34,669 bases of DNA, from positions 1 to 34,669 of the forward strand of contig CAKTXH010000018.1 of the NCBI GenBank assembly GCA_934630975.1, given 5' to 3'. Shown in pieces: positions 1-7,533 of the stretch. A program made the position numbers and the translations under genes. The DNA comes from an uncultured Clostridia bacterium (lineage in GTDB: Bacteria > Bacillota > Clostridia > Christensenellales > Aristaeellaceae). The first letter of the stretch is position 1. Each line of letters begins with the position of its first letter. The notes under the pieces were generated by a model that was not told the DNA's origin, ran no database searches, and worked only from the letters and a program-made list of their open reading frames with translations.

Positions 1-956
1 TCGTCCAGAGTCGCGACGCTCTCGACGACCTTGTTGTAGGTGTTGCCGTCATAGCCCACGCCGGTGGTCGCGTCCGGGTCAGCCGGATCCCACACGAGGT
101 AAGGCATGACGCTCTGATACTGGCCGCCGGAAACCAGCGTGTTGCCGCCGACTTCCGCGTTCTTCTCGATCACCAGAACGGTGTTGCCGTCCTGCGCGGC
201 CTGAGCCGCCGCCGCGATGCCCGCGCCGCCCGCGCCGATGACGACCACATCATAGGTCTCCTCGATCGCGGCCTGCGCCTCGTGCTTCACGGTCGCAGCC
301 TTGAAAGCGTCCATGTTGGTGCAGCCAGCCTGCTCGGCAGCGTCGTTCACCGCGTTGCGGATCGCGTTGCTGGAGAAGGTCGCGCCGGAAACGCCGTCCA
401 CGCCCGTGCCGTTCGCGGCGATGATGTCCGCGATAACCGGCTCAAAGGCAACGTTGCCAACGTGATCGGTTTCCTTGTTCGCGCCGACCTCGATGTTGGT
501 CACAGCGCTGTCGGAGAAGGTCACGGAAACCTCGACCGGGCCGTTGTAGCCCTTCGCGGTGCCGGTGTAGGTGCCGGCGGTGAAGGCCACAGCCGCGTCG
601 TTCACGGTCGCTTCGCCCTTCGCCTCGGCCAGCGCCTTGGCCAGCGCTTCCTTCACGGCCGTGCTGGTGATGGTCGCGCCCGCGGTCGCGTCAACCGCGT
701 CCGCATCGGCCACGCCGACCAGAGAGGCGTTATAGCCCTCGATCGCCGCGCCGCCCAGCGCCGGGGTTTCGCCCTCGCCGGTCACGGTAACGGCAGTCAC
801 CTTTTCCTCGTCCACGGTCACCTTCACGGTCACCGCGCCGCCGAAGCCCTGCGCGGTCGCTTCATACTCGCCCGGCGTGAACGTCGCGGCCAGACCGGCG
901 GCAAACGGCACGACGGCCATCGCGGAAGCGAGAACCAGAGATGCAAGTTTCTTCAT
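1..956 (-). CDS. FMN-binding / FAD-dependent flavoprotein (fumarate reductase or urocanate reductase-like), 3' part cut off by window edge
   Basis: The start is ATG at 956, preceded by a strong GAGGAGGG site. An N-terminal hydrophobic signal peptide ends near GLA. Two FMN-binding domains follow, each with a flavinylation-type motif: DATAGAT (Thr near residue 95) and DGVSGAT (Thr near residue 193). In this family an ApbE-type flavin transferase attaches FMN covalently to that Thr. From about residue 232 an FAD-binding Rossmann segment begins (YDVVVIG, GAGGAG), typical of flavocytochrome c / fumarate reductase flavoproteins. The active-site part lies outside the window, so the substrate (fumarate, urocanate, acrylate or another) cannot be told. 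The frame is open to base 1. There is no lipobox Cys, so the protein is probably secreted or loosely wall-associated. It has its own promoter and is not in an operon with livF. Family sure, substrate unknown. Confidence 0.88.
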   Translation of the reverse strand, partial: MKKLASLVLASAMAVVPFAAGLAATFTPGEYEATAQGFGGAVTVKVTVDEEKVTAVTVTGEGETPALGGAAIEGYNASLVGVADADAVDATAGATITSTAVKEALAKALAEAKGEATVNDAAVAFTAGTYTGTAKGYNGPVEVSVTFSDSAVTNIEVGANKETDHVGNVAFEPVIADIIAANGTGVDGVSGATFSSNAIRNAVNDAAEQAGCTNMDAFKAATVKHEAQAAIEETYDVVVIGAGGAGIAAAAQAAQDGNTVLVIEKNAEVGGNTLVSGGQYQSVMPYLVWDPADPDATTGVGYDGNTYNKVVESVATLD

Positions 957-1052
957 CTTGACAAACCCTCCTCATAGGTTGACAACACAGCCTGCAAACC
1001 CGCCCGTTTTTTCGCGCAAAACAAGCTTGCGCAGACCTTTTGTGTATGCATT

Positions 1053-1081
1053 ATGTTAACACGTCCAGAGATGTTCGTCAA
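1053..1081 (-). promoter_or_regulatory. Sigma-A type promoter of the flavoprotein gene
   Basis: On the minus strand TTGACG (1076-1081), a 17-base spacer and TAACAT (1053-1058) lie about 97 bases upstream of the flavoprotein start codon, in an AT-rich gap. The -35 is one base off consensus and the spacing is ideal; the -10 is weaker. Confidence 0.6.
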
Positions 1082-1147
1082 TTTATTTGCAGGCGAAACT
1101 TATGTATTATTTTCTAAAGTAGCTTTAGATTTTGTTCCTTCCGCATG

Positions 1148-1179
1148 AAAAAACTCCGTCCCCCAATCGGAGAACGGAG
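1148..1179 (-). terminator. Rho-independent terminator of the liv operon
   Basis: Read on the minus strand, CTCCGT and ACGGAG form a stem around a 14-base loop that is itself partly pairable, followed at once by TTTTTT. It starts 15 bases after the livF stop codon. Confidence 0.75.
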
Positions 1180-1193
1180 CGTGATTCATATCG

Positions 1194-1898
1194 TTATCCC
1201 AAATACGCCTTGCGCACGGCGTCGTCGTGCATAAGCGTATCGGCGCTGCCTTCTTTGACCACGTGGCCGGTTTCCAGCACGTAGGCGCGGTTGGCGATGG
1301 AAAGCGCCATCTGCGCGTTCTGCTCAACCAGCAGAATCGTCGTGCCCGACTGGTTGAGCTTCAAAATGATTTCGAAAATCTGCTCGACCAGCAGCGGGGC
1401 CAGACCCATAGAAGGCTCGTCGAGCATCAGCAGCTTCGGCTTGCTCATCAGCGCGCGGCCCATCGCCAGCATCTGCTGTTCGCCGCCGGAAAGTGTGCCG
1501 GAAATCTGGCGCTGGCGCTCTTTCAGGCGCGGGAACTGCTCGAAAACCTGATCCAGCGACGCGGCAATCTCGCCCGCCGGGCGGGTGTAACCGCCCATCT
1601 CGAGGTTTTCGCGCACACTCATCTGCTGGAAAACGCGGCGGCCTTCCGGGCAGAGCGCAAGGCCGAGGGAAACGACCTTGTTCGCCGGGGTGGACGTGAT
1701 ATCGTGCCCTTCAAACGTGATGCTGCCGCTTTTGGGCTTGAGCAGACCCGCGACGGTGTTCATCGTGGTGGATTTGCCCGCGCCGTTCGCGCCGATCATC
1801 GTCACGATTTCGCCCTGATTGACCTCGAAGGAGACGCCCTTGATGGCATGGATACTGCCGTAATAGACGTTAAGCCCTTCAACCTTCAGCATGCTCAT
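1194..1898 (-). CDS. livF: Branched-chain amino acid ABC transporter ATPase LivF
   Basis: This 234-residue ATPase is one of the two nucleotide-binding subunits of the Liv (HAAT) importer on the cytoplasmic face. Visible motifs are Walker A GANGAGKST (about 36-44), signature LSGGEQQ, Walker B LLMLDEP and the switch His region LLVEQN. The sequence opening MLKVEGLNVYYGSIHAIKGV and the length are typical of LivF. The start is ATG 1898 with AAGGAG about 9 bases upstream; a second ATG two codons later is a minor alternative. It follows livG with a 3-base gap and is the last gene of the operon before a terminator. Confidence 0.97.
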   Translation of the reverse strand: MSMLKVEGLNVYYGSIHAIKGVSFEVNQGEIVTMIGANGAGKSTTMNTVAGLLKPKSGSITFEGHDITSTPANKVVSLGLALCPEGRRVFQQMSVRENLEMGGYTRPAGEIAASLDQVFEQFPRLKERQRQISGTLSGGEQQMLAMGRALMSKPKLLMLDEPSMGLAPLLVEQIFEIILKLNQSGTTILLVEQNAQMALSIANRAYVLETGHVVKEGSADTLMHDDAVRKAYLG

Positions 1899-1901
1899 GG
1901 C

Positions 1902-2756
1902 TTATTGCTCCTTCCGTTTGCCCAGATAGGCCTCGATGACCACCGGGTTATTCTGAATTTCTTCCGCCGTACCCTTGGCGATGATCTTGCCGTAGTTGAG
2001 CACGCAGATGCCCTCGCAGATGCCCATAACCAAACTCATGTCGTGCTCGATGAGCAGGATGGCGATGTGGAACTGATCGCGGATCTTGGTGATGTTCTCC
2101 ATCAGCTCTTCCGTCTCGTGCGGGTTCATGCCCGCCGCCGGTTCATCCAGCAGCAGCAGCGACGGGTTGGTCGCCAGCGCGCGGACGATTTCCAGGCGGC
2201 GCTGCGCGCCGTAAGGCAGGCTGCCCGCCTGATGGTTCGCCAGATCCTGCATATCGAAGATGCTCAGCAGGTCGAGCGCGCGCTCGTGCATTTCACGCTC
2301 GCCGCGCCAGTAGCCCGGCATGCGAAAAATGCCGGAGAACATGCCGTAGCGCACCTGATTGTGCAGGCCGATGCGCACGTTGTCCTCCACGGACATGTTG
2401 TCAAACAGGCGGATGTTCTGGAATGTGCGCGCAATGCCCAGCTTGTTGGCCTGCGCGGTGTTCATGCCCGCGGTGTCGCGGCCGTTGAGCAGAATCGTGC
2501 CCATCGTCGGCTGATACACCTTGGTCAGCAGGTTGAACACGGTGGTCTTGCCCGCGCCGTTCGGGCCAATCAGACCAGCGATTTCCGTCTTGCCGATGAT
2601 CAGGTTGAAATCCTCGACGGCATGCAGGCCGCCGAAGTCAATGCCCAGGTTGCGCGCCTCCAGCACGGGGCGCTCGTGAAAATCGCGCTCGGGGATGATG
2701 CCGTGGCTCGGGGCCGGAACCATCTTGGTCGCGGCGCGCTTCTTCGTCTCCGTCAT
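1902..2756 (-). CDS. livG: Branched-chain amino acid ABC transporter ATPase LivG
   Basis: This 284-residue ATPase is the second nucleotide-binding subunit of the Liv importer. It has Walker A GPNGAGKTT, the LivG-type segment LGIARTFQNIRLF after the Q-loop, a degenerate signature (LPYGAQRRLEIVRAL) and Walker B LLLLDEPAAGMNP. LivG proteins commonly carry the YGxQR form of the signature. Compared with E. coli LivG it has about 30 extra residues at the N terminus (MTETKKRAATKMVP...). Its ATG overlaps the livM stop as ATGA, so translation is probably coupled. Confidence 0.97.
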   Translation of the reverse strand: MTETKKRAATKMVPAPSHGIIPERDFHERPVLEARNLGIDFGGLHAVEDFNLIIGKTEIAGLIGPNGAGKTTVFNLLTKVYQPTMGTILLNGRDTAGMNTAQANKLGIARTFQNIRLFDNMSVEDNVRIGLHNQVRYGMFSGIFRMPGYWRGEREMHERALDLLSIFDMQDLANHQAGSLPYGAQRRLEIVRALATNPSLLLLDEPAAGMNPHETEELMENITKIRDQFHIAILLIEHDMSLVMGICEGICVLNYGKIIAKGTAEEIQNNPVVIEAYLGKRKEQ

Positions 2757-3796
2757 GCCTCGTCAGCCTCCTTCTTCTGCCCCTTCTTGTGCGGGATGAT
2801 CCGCTGCACCATGCTGCGCAGCGTCGGGTTGTTCGTGGCCAGCATGACCAGAATCAGCACGATGGCATAGATGAGCATGCGGTAATTCGCAAATGCGCGC
2901 AGCAGCTCGGGCAGGATGGTCAGCAGCGTCGCGGAAATGATCGAGCCGCGGATGTTGCCGATGCCGCCGAGCACGACGAACACCAGCACGAGGATCGACG
3001 TATCGAACTTGAACTTCGACGCGGCGACGGTGGAGAAATTCAGGCCGTAGAGCGCGCCCGCCATGCCCGCCAGCACGGCGGAAGTGACGAACGCCATCAT
3101 CTTGTACTTGGTCACGTTCAGGCCCATCGCCTCCGCCGCGATGCGGTTGTCACGGATAGCCATGATCGCGCGGCCGGAACGGCTGTCAATCAGGTTGAGC
3201 ACCACGAACAGGGTGAACAGCACGAGCGCAAAGCCCATGCCGAACGTCGCGATTTTGGTCACGCCGGTCGCGCCCGCCGGGCCGTTGACCAGCAGCTTGC
3301 CCGGCACGTTCGGGTTATTGAACGCGATATGCAGGCTCTGCCCATCCAGCGAGATGTACAGGCAGTTGATCACGTTGCGGATGATTTCGCCGAATGCCAG
3401 CGTCACGATGGCCAGATAGTCGCCGCGCAGGCGCAGCACCGGGATGCCGATGATCACGCCCGCGATGCCGGCCGCCACGCCGCCGGTCAAAATCGCCAGC
3501 AGCAGGCAGAGCGTCTGGTTTTCCACACCCACGCCTTTGCTCAGCCACATCGCCATCACGATGCCAGAGAACGCGCCGACGCTCATGAAGCCCGCGTGGC
3601 CGAGGCTCAGCTCGCCGGAAATACCGACCGTCAGGTTGAGGGAAACGGCCATGACGACATACGCGCAGATCGGCACGAGCTGGCCCTTGAGCGAACGGGT
3701 CATCGAGCCGGTGGAGATCATCACCTGACAGACGATGAACGCCGCGATCACAAGGCCGAAGGTGATCAGGGTGCTGCGGAATTTTTTGCTTTTCAT
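2753..3796 (-). CDS. livM: Branched-chain amino acid ABC transporter permease LivM
   Basis: This 347-residue inner-membrane permease pairs with LivH to form the transport channel. It has many hydrophobic helices and the LivM signatures SLNLTVGISGELSLGHAGF near the N terminus and GLNVTKYKM / SAVLAGMAGALYG in the EAA-loop region. I place the start at ATG 3796, because GAGGTG sits 6 bases before it. An in-frame GTG at 3805 would lie inside that ribosome binding site and is less likely. The C terminus is Lys-rich and acidic (HKKGQKKEADEA). The gene follows livH after a 10-base gap and overlaps livG by 4 bases. Confidence 0.96.
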   Translation of the reverse strand: MKSKKFRSTLITFGLVIAAFIVCQVMISTGSMTRSLKGQLVPICAYVVMAVSLNLTVGISGELSLGHAGFMSVGAFSGIVMAMWLSKGVGVENQTLCLLLAILTGGVAAGIAGVIIGIPVLRLRGDYLAIVTLAFGEIIRNVINCLYISLDGQSLHIAFNNPNVPGKLLVNGPAGATGVTKIATFGMGFALVLFTLFVVLNLIDSRSGRAIMAIRDNRIAAEAMGLNVTKYKMMAFVTSAVLAGMAGALYGLNFSTVAASKFKFDTSILVLVFVVLGGIGNIRGSIISATLLTILPELLRAFANYRMLIYAIVLILVMLATNNPTLRSMVQRIIPHKKGQKKEADEA

Positions 3797-3806
3797 GGAT
3801 TTCACC

Positions 3807-4691
3807 TCACACTTTCTCGCGCACAGGCTTGCCCAGCAGGCCGGTCGGCTTGACCAGCAGCACGAGGATCAGCACGGCGAACACCAGCGCGTCGCCCAGC
3901 TCGGTGGAGACATACGCCTTGCCGAGAATCTCGATCACGCCCAGCAGCACGCCGCCGATCATCGCGCCCGGGATGGAGCCGATGCCGCCGAAGACGGCCG
4001 CGGTGAACGCCTTGATGCCCGGCATGGCGCCGGTGGTCGGCTGGAGCGTCGGGTAAGCGGAGCAGAGCAGCACACCCGCAATCGCCGCCAGCGCAGAGCC
4101 GATAGCGAAGGTCATGGAGATGGTCATGTTGACGTTGATGCCCATCAGCTCCGCCGCGCCCTTATCTTCGGAAACGGCGCGCATCGCCTTGCCGAACTTG
4201 GTGCGCCCGGTGAACAGTGTCAGCGCAACCATGATGACGATATTGGCCAGCACGGTGACGATCGTTCCGCCGGAGATGACGAGCTGGCCGCCCATCAGCG
4301 TAATCGAGCCGAGGGAAATGACGGAGGGATAGCTCTTCGGCGCAGAACCCCAGATCAGCAGCGCGCTGTTCTGGAGGAAATAGCTCACGCCGATGGCCGT
4401 AATCAGCACGGCGAGCGACGGGGCCTGCCGCAGCGGCTTATAGGCCAGACCTTCGATGACAATGCCCAGCACGGTGCACACCACCATCGCAAGCACGACG
4501 GAAACAATCGTCGGCAGGCCGAGATACTGCATGGCGCAGAAGGAAATATACGCGCCGACCATGATGACGTCGCCGTGGGCGAAGTTCAGCATTTTGGCAA
4601 TGCCGTACACCATCGTGTAGCCCAGAGCGATGATGGCGTAAACGCTTCCCAAACTGATGCCGTTGATCAGGTAGGAAAGAAACAATGTCAT
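3807..4691 (-). CDS. livH: Branched-chain amino acid ABC transporter permease LivH
   Basis: This 294-residue permease is the other half of the membrane channel. It opens with MTLFLSYLINGISLGSVYAI, followed by the highly conserved LGYTMVYGIAKMLNFAHGDV of LivH, and contains about eight hydrophobic segments. The EAA-like loop GINVNMTISMTFAIGSALAAIAG is visible. The start is taken as ATG 4691, which has GAGGTG 6 bases upstream; the in-frame GTG 4700 lies in that site. It is separated from livJ by a strong hairpin (4735-4775), so its expression probably depends on read-through. Confidence 0.96.
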   Translation of the reverse strand: MTLFLSYLINGISLGSVYAIIALGYTMVYGIAKMLNFAHGDVIMVGAYISFCAMQYLGLPTIVSVVLAMVVCTVLGIVIEGLAYKPLRQAPSLAVLITAIGVSYFLQNSALLIWGSAPKSYPSVISLGSITLMGGQLVISGGTIVTVLANIVIMVALTLFTGRTKFGKAMRAVSEDKGAAELMGINVNMTISMTFAIGSALAAIAGVLLCSAYPTLQPTTGAMPGIKAFTAAVFGGIGSIPGAMIGGVLLGVIEILGKAYVSTELGDALVFAVLILVLLVKPTGLLGKPVREKV

Positions 4692-4734
4692 TTCATTCAC
4701 CTCATTTGCTTGAGTAGGAGGAAAACCATTAGAT

Positions 4735-4775
4735 ACAACAAAAGTACATGGCTCCGGCTGACCGAAGCCATGTAC
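4735..4775 (-). terminator. Hairpin between livJ and livH, likely partial terminator
   Basis: On the minus strand GTACATGGCTTCGG pairs with CCGGAGCCATGTAC (14 base pairs, one G-U) around a TCAG loop and is followed by TTTTGTTG. It lies 15 bases after the livJ stop and about 45 bases before livH. An interrupted T tract inside an otherwise continuous operon fits partial termination, which would give more binding protein than permease, as is common in ABC importer operons. Confidence 0.75.
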
Positions 4776-4790
4776 GCTGGGATTGCTTGT

Positions 4791-5912
4791 TTACTCCGCG
4801 CTGACGTAAGCGCCATCCTTGATGACAACGGCAGTCGGGGTCTTGGTGACGGTGCCGGCGGCGTCCCACGTCATGGTGCCGGTCAGACCTTCCACCTGAA
4901 TCTCCTGCATGGCGGCGATAATCATGTCGCAGGCGTCCTCCACGGAGGTATCGGCGGTCACGCCCGCCTTCTCGCAGGCGGCAGCCAGCGCGTAGATGCC
5001 GTCATAAGCGTCCGCAGCGAACTGGTTCGGCACGCCGCCGAACTGCTCCTGATACTTGGTGACAAAGGACACGGTCTTCTCGTCCTTCGCGTCCGCGGCG
5101 AACGGGGTCAGCATCATCAGACCCTCGGCCAGACTGGTGTCAAAGCCTTCGATGGCAAGGATACCGTCCATGCCGTCGCAGCCGAAGAAGGTCGGCGCAT
5201 AGCCCATCGTGTTGGCCTGCATGAGGATCATGGAAGCCGGGGTGTAGTAGATCGGCAGGAACACGAGGTCAGCGCCCGCTTCCTTCGCGGCAGTCACCTG
5301 CACGGAGAAATCGGTGGTGTCGTCGGTGAAGGTGGAAACGGCGACAATCTCCAGACCCAGCTCCTTGGCCTTCGCGTCGAAGGTCTGGTAGATGCCGGTG
5401 GAATACGCGTCGGCGTTGTTGTAGATCACGGCGACCTTCTCAGCCAGCTTGTGCTCGGCGATGTACTGCGCGGAAGCGGTGCCCTGCGCCGGATCGGTGA
5501 AGCAGACCTGATACACGTTGTCCTTATCGGCGGTAACGTCGGCAGAAGAAGCGGACGGCGTGAGCATGAACACGCGATCCTCATACGCCTGCGCGCCGAC
5601 GGCGATGCAGGGGTTGGTGGTGACGGTCGCGAGCATCATCTGCGCGCCCCAGTCGAGCAGGTTGTTGTACGCGTTGACGGACTTCTCAGCGTCGGCCTCG
5701 TCATCCTGCGCGTTCAGCTCATACTGCTGGCCGCCCAGCGCGTTCAGCTCGTCGATGGCGATCTGCGCGCCGTTGGCGACGGCGGTGCCATAAATCGCAG
5801 CCGCGCCGGTCAGCGGGCCGATTTCACCAATCTTGATTGCGCCATCCGCCATCGCGAAAGAGGCGGTCATGGTCATCGCGGCGGCGACGGCCGCAGCAAG
5901 CAACTTCTTCAT
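4791..5912 (-). CDS. livJ: Branched-chain amino acid ABC transporter substrate-binding protein (LivJ/LivK type)
   Basis: This 373-residue extracytoplasmic receptor is of the peripla_BP_6 / Leu-Ile-Val-binding family. The mature part begins IKIGEIGPLTGAAAIYGTAVANG, the family signature, followed by the long bilobed fold ending AVVIKDGAYVSAE. The start is ATG 5912 after a GGGGGAA site; longer in-frame starts upstream are unlikely because they run through the leader and promoter. The signal peptide (MKKLLAAAVAAAMTMTASFAMA) has an AMA/D type signal peptidase I site and no lipobox Cys, unlike most monoderm Firmicutes binding proteins. It is the first gene of livJHMGF. The ligand is likely Leu/Ile/Val, but other amino acids are possible for this family. 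Confidence 0.94.
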   Translation of the reverse strand: MKKLLAAAVAAAMTMTASFAMADGAIKIGEIGPLTGAAAIYGTAVANGAQIAIDELNALGGQQYELNAQDDEADAEKSVNAYNNLLDWGAQMMLATVTTNPCIAVGAQAYEDRVFMLTPSASSADVTADKDNVYQVCFTDPAQGTASAQYIAEHKLAEKVAVIYNNADAYSTGIYQTFDAKAKELGLEIVAVSTFTDDTTDFSVQVTAAKEAGADLVFLPIYYTPASMILMQANTMGYAPTFFGCDGMDGILAIEGFDTSLAEGLMMLTPFAADAKDEKTVSFVTKYQEQFGGVPNQFAADAYDGIYALAAACEKAGVTADTSVEDACDMIIAAMQEIQVEGLTGTMTWDAAGTVTKTPTAVVIKDGAYVSAE

Positions 5913-5984
5913 ACGAATTCCCCCTATACAGGTATTCAAGAGATTTCGCCGGGGGCTTTGTTGTCCCCGCCGTTGATAGGTGGT

Positions 5985-6013
5985 ATTATACCGCAATCAT
6001 CCGCGTAAAACAA
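5985..6013 (-). promoter_or_regulatory. Promoter of the liv operon
   Basis: On the minus strand TTGTTT (6008-6013), 17 bases and a perfect TATAAT (5985-5990) lie about 73 bases before the livJ ATG. Only one such site is seen for the five-gene operon. Confidence 0.8.
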
Positions 6014-6024
6014 GCGGATTCTTT

Positions 6025-6105
6025 CAGTTTTCTTCACTTTTACGATGAATATTTTTCACTTTTCGGCTTCTATTTTGCAGTCAGTTGCAATTCATTGCCA
6101 CTTTT
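6025..6105. promoter_or_regulatory. AT-rich divergent intergenic region with phased CA(C/G)TTTT repeats
   Basis: The 371-base gap between livJ and the EamA gene (5913-6283) holds the two divergent promoters and, upstream of the livJ -35, four copies of CACTTTT or CAGTTTT at 6025, 6035, 6057 and 6099. Their offsets (10, 22 and 42 bases) are close to one, two and four helical turns. On the minus strand they read AAAAGTG. These could be binding sites for a regulator or an A-tract bend; the assignment is speculative. I see no gene or RNA element in the rest of the gap. Confidence 0.3.
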
Positions 6106-6177
6106 CACCAAAAAACAGTTCATTTTGATGGTGCTTGCAATTTTGCGTCATTTCGCCTTTCTAAACGTGTTTTACAC

Positions 6178-6206
6178 TATACAACGCCGCCCGCTTCTTT
6201 TATAAT
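6178..6206 (+). promoter_or_regulatory. Promoter of the EamA transporter gene
   Basis: TATACA (6178-6183), a 17-base spacer and a perfect TATAAT (6201-6206) lie about 78 bases before the start codon. The -35 matches only four of six positions, so activity may be modest. Confidence 0.55.
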
Positions 6207-6283
6207 AGGAAGAAAGACGCGTCTCCACGCCCCGCGCGCCCGCGTTTCTCCCCTGCCATTCAAACAGAAAGCGAGGCTTTCGC

Positions 6284-7144
6284 ATGAACAAGCGCCATCT
6301 GATTCCCCTGTTCACCGCCTTTGTGCTTTGGGGCAGCCAGTACGTCATCTCCAAGGCCGCCCTGCGCACCATCCCGCCGGTGACGCTGCTCGCCCTGCGC
6401 TATCTGGTCTCCATCCCGGCGCTTTTCATCGTTCTGCGCCTGCGCAAAGCGATGCAGCCCGTGGAGAAACACGATATGCCGATTTTCTTTGCCATCGGCT
6501 TCACCGGGTATTTCGCCAGCTTCTGCCTGCAAATGCTGGGCATCAACCGGCTGACCGGCTCGCTTTCCTCCCTGCTGGGCGCGATGAACCCCATCTTCAT
6601 TCCGATTCTCGCCGCGATTTTCCTGCATGAGCGCATCACCCCGGCCAAAATCGCCTGCGTGGCGCTCTCGATGCTCGGCGTGGCGGTCATCGTCGGCATA
6701 GGCGGCACGGCGGACGCGGTCGGTGTGCTGCTGATGCTCGCCAGCGTCTTTCTCTGGTCTGCCGCGTCCATCATCATCCGGCGCATCAGCGGACGCTATG
6801 ATCCGATGCAGATTGCGCTGTTCGCCATTCTCTGCGCCCTGCCGTTTACCGGCGCATGGTCGCTGATTGAGCTGCAAAGCGCCGCCTGTTCCTTCCCGCC
6901 GGAAAGCATCCTCGCGGTGCTCTATATGGGCATTTTCGGCACCGCCGTCACCCATTCCCTCTGGAATTACAGCCTGCGGGTGATGGACGCGAGCTTCTGC
7001 TCCATGTTCTACCCGATGCAGCCGCTTGTCTCCGCCATCCTCGGCGTACTCTTCCTGCATGAGGCCGTCACGCCCGGCTTTGTCCTCGGCGCGCTGATGA
7101 TCTGCTGCGGCATTGTGGCGGCGGTGAAATCCGCTCAAAAGTAA
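6284..7144 (+). CDS. EamA / drug-metabolite transporter (DMT) family permease
   Basis: This 286-residue membrane protein has ten predicted helices arranged as two EamA repeats (about 5-140 and 150-283). The opening FTAFVLWGSQYVISKAAL, with TP/IPP and LALRYLVSIPAL following, is typical of DMT exporters. The second repeat contains YMGIFGTAVTHSLWNYSL and ends ALMICCGIVAAVKS. Such proteins export amino acids, nucleotides or small metabolites by antiport; the substrate cannot be inferred here. The start ATG 6284 has a weak GCGAGG site upstream. It is a single gene, with its own promoter and a shared terminator facing yhbY. Confidence 0.9.
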   Translation: MNKRHLIPLFTAFVLWGSQYVISKAALRTIPPVTLLALRYLVSIPALFIVLRLRKAMQPVEKHDMPIFFAIGFTGYFASFCLQMLGINRLTGSLSSLLGAMNPIFIPILAAIFLHERITPAKIACVALSMLGVAVIVGIGGTADAVGVLLMLASVFLWSAASIIIRRISGRYDPMQIALFAILCALPFTGAWSLIELQSAACSFPPESILAVLYMGIFGTAVTHSLWNYSLRVMDASFCSMFYPMQPLVSAILGVLFLHEAVTPGFVLGALMICCGIVAAVKSAQK

Positions 7145-7151
7145 CGCATGC

Positions 7152-7206
7152 AAAAAAACCGAGAAACCGCCCGCTTCACGCCCGGCGATTTTTCGGTTTC
7201 TCTTTT
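7152..7206. terminator. Bidirectional terminator between the EamA gene and yhbY
   Basis: GAGAAACCG (7161-7169) pairs with CGGTTTCTC (7194-7202). T runs follow on both strands: TTTT on the plus strand and, on the minus strand, GGTTTTTTT. It serves two convergent genes. Confidence 0.75.
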
Positions 7207-7225
7207 CCTATTCCATTCGTCCGCT

Positions 7226-7513
7226 TTACGGCAGAACGATCTTCGGATCTTTCTGCCTCGCGCGATAGATCACAAAGCGGCTGCCGATGCACTGAACCGG
7301 CTCGGCATTCGTGCCCTCGCAAAGGGCGGCAATCGCGTCGCGGGCGGTCATCGGGCTGTTCTGCAAAACCGTGCCCTTGATCAGCTCCCGCGCTTCGAGC
7401 GCATCGGAAGCCTGCTTGATCATGTTCTCGTTCACGCCGTCTTTGCCGACATGGATGATCGGTTCCATCGTATTGGCCAAACCGCGCAGATACGCGCGCT
7501 GTTTACTCGTCAT
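7226..7513 (-). CDS. yhbY: YhbY-family (CRM domain) ribosome-associated RNA-binding protein
   Basis: This 95-residue single CRS1_YhbY (CRM) domain protein opens with MTSKQRAYLRGLANTMEPI and contains the family core IHVGKDGVNENMIKQ and the C-terminal GSRFVIYRAR. CRM proteins have an IF3-like fold and bind pre-50S particles and structured RNA, so a role in large-subunit assembly is expected. The start is ATG 7513, with AAAGGA 8 bases upstream. It lies downstream of obgE on the same strand, separated by a 164-base gap almost filled by repeat element A1 and without a visible promoter, so the two genes are probably co-transcribed. Pairing with obgE fits a ribosome-assembly operon. Confidence 0.93.
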   Translation of the reverse strand: MTSKQRAYLRGLANTMEPIIHVGKDGVNENMIKQASDALEARELIKGTVLQNSPMTARDAIAALCEGTNAEPVQCIGSRFVIYRARQKDPKIVLP

Positions 7514-7533
7514 AAGCTATCCTTTCTGTTTTT

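Noticed and set aside
5913..5984. Riboswitch in the livJ leader
   Set aside because: The leader is only about 65 bases with a weak GGGG/CCCC pairing and no known riboswitch core.
3735..6008. Long plus-strand open frame opposite livH and livJ
   Set aside because: Runs through the livJ-livH hairpin and the livJ leader, His/Gly/Arg-rich, no recognisable domain.
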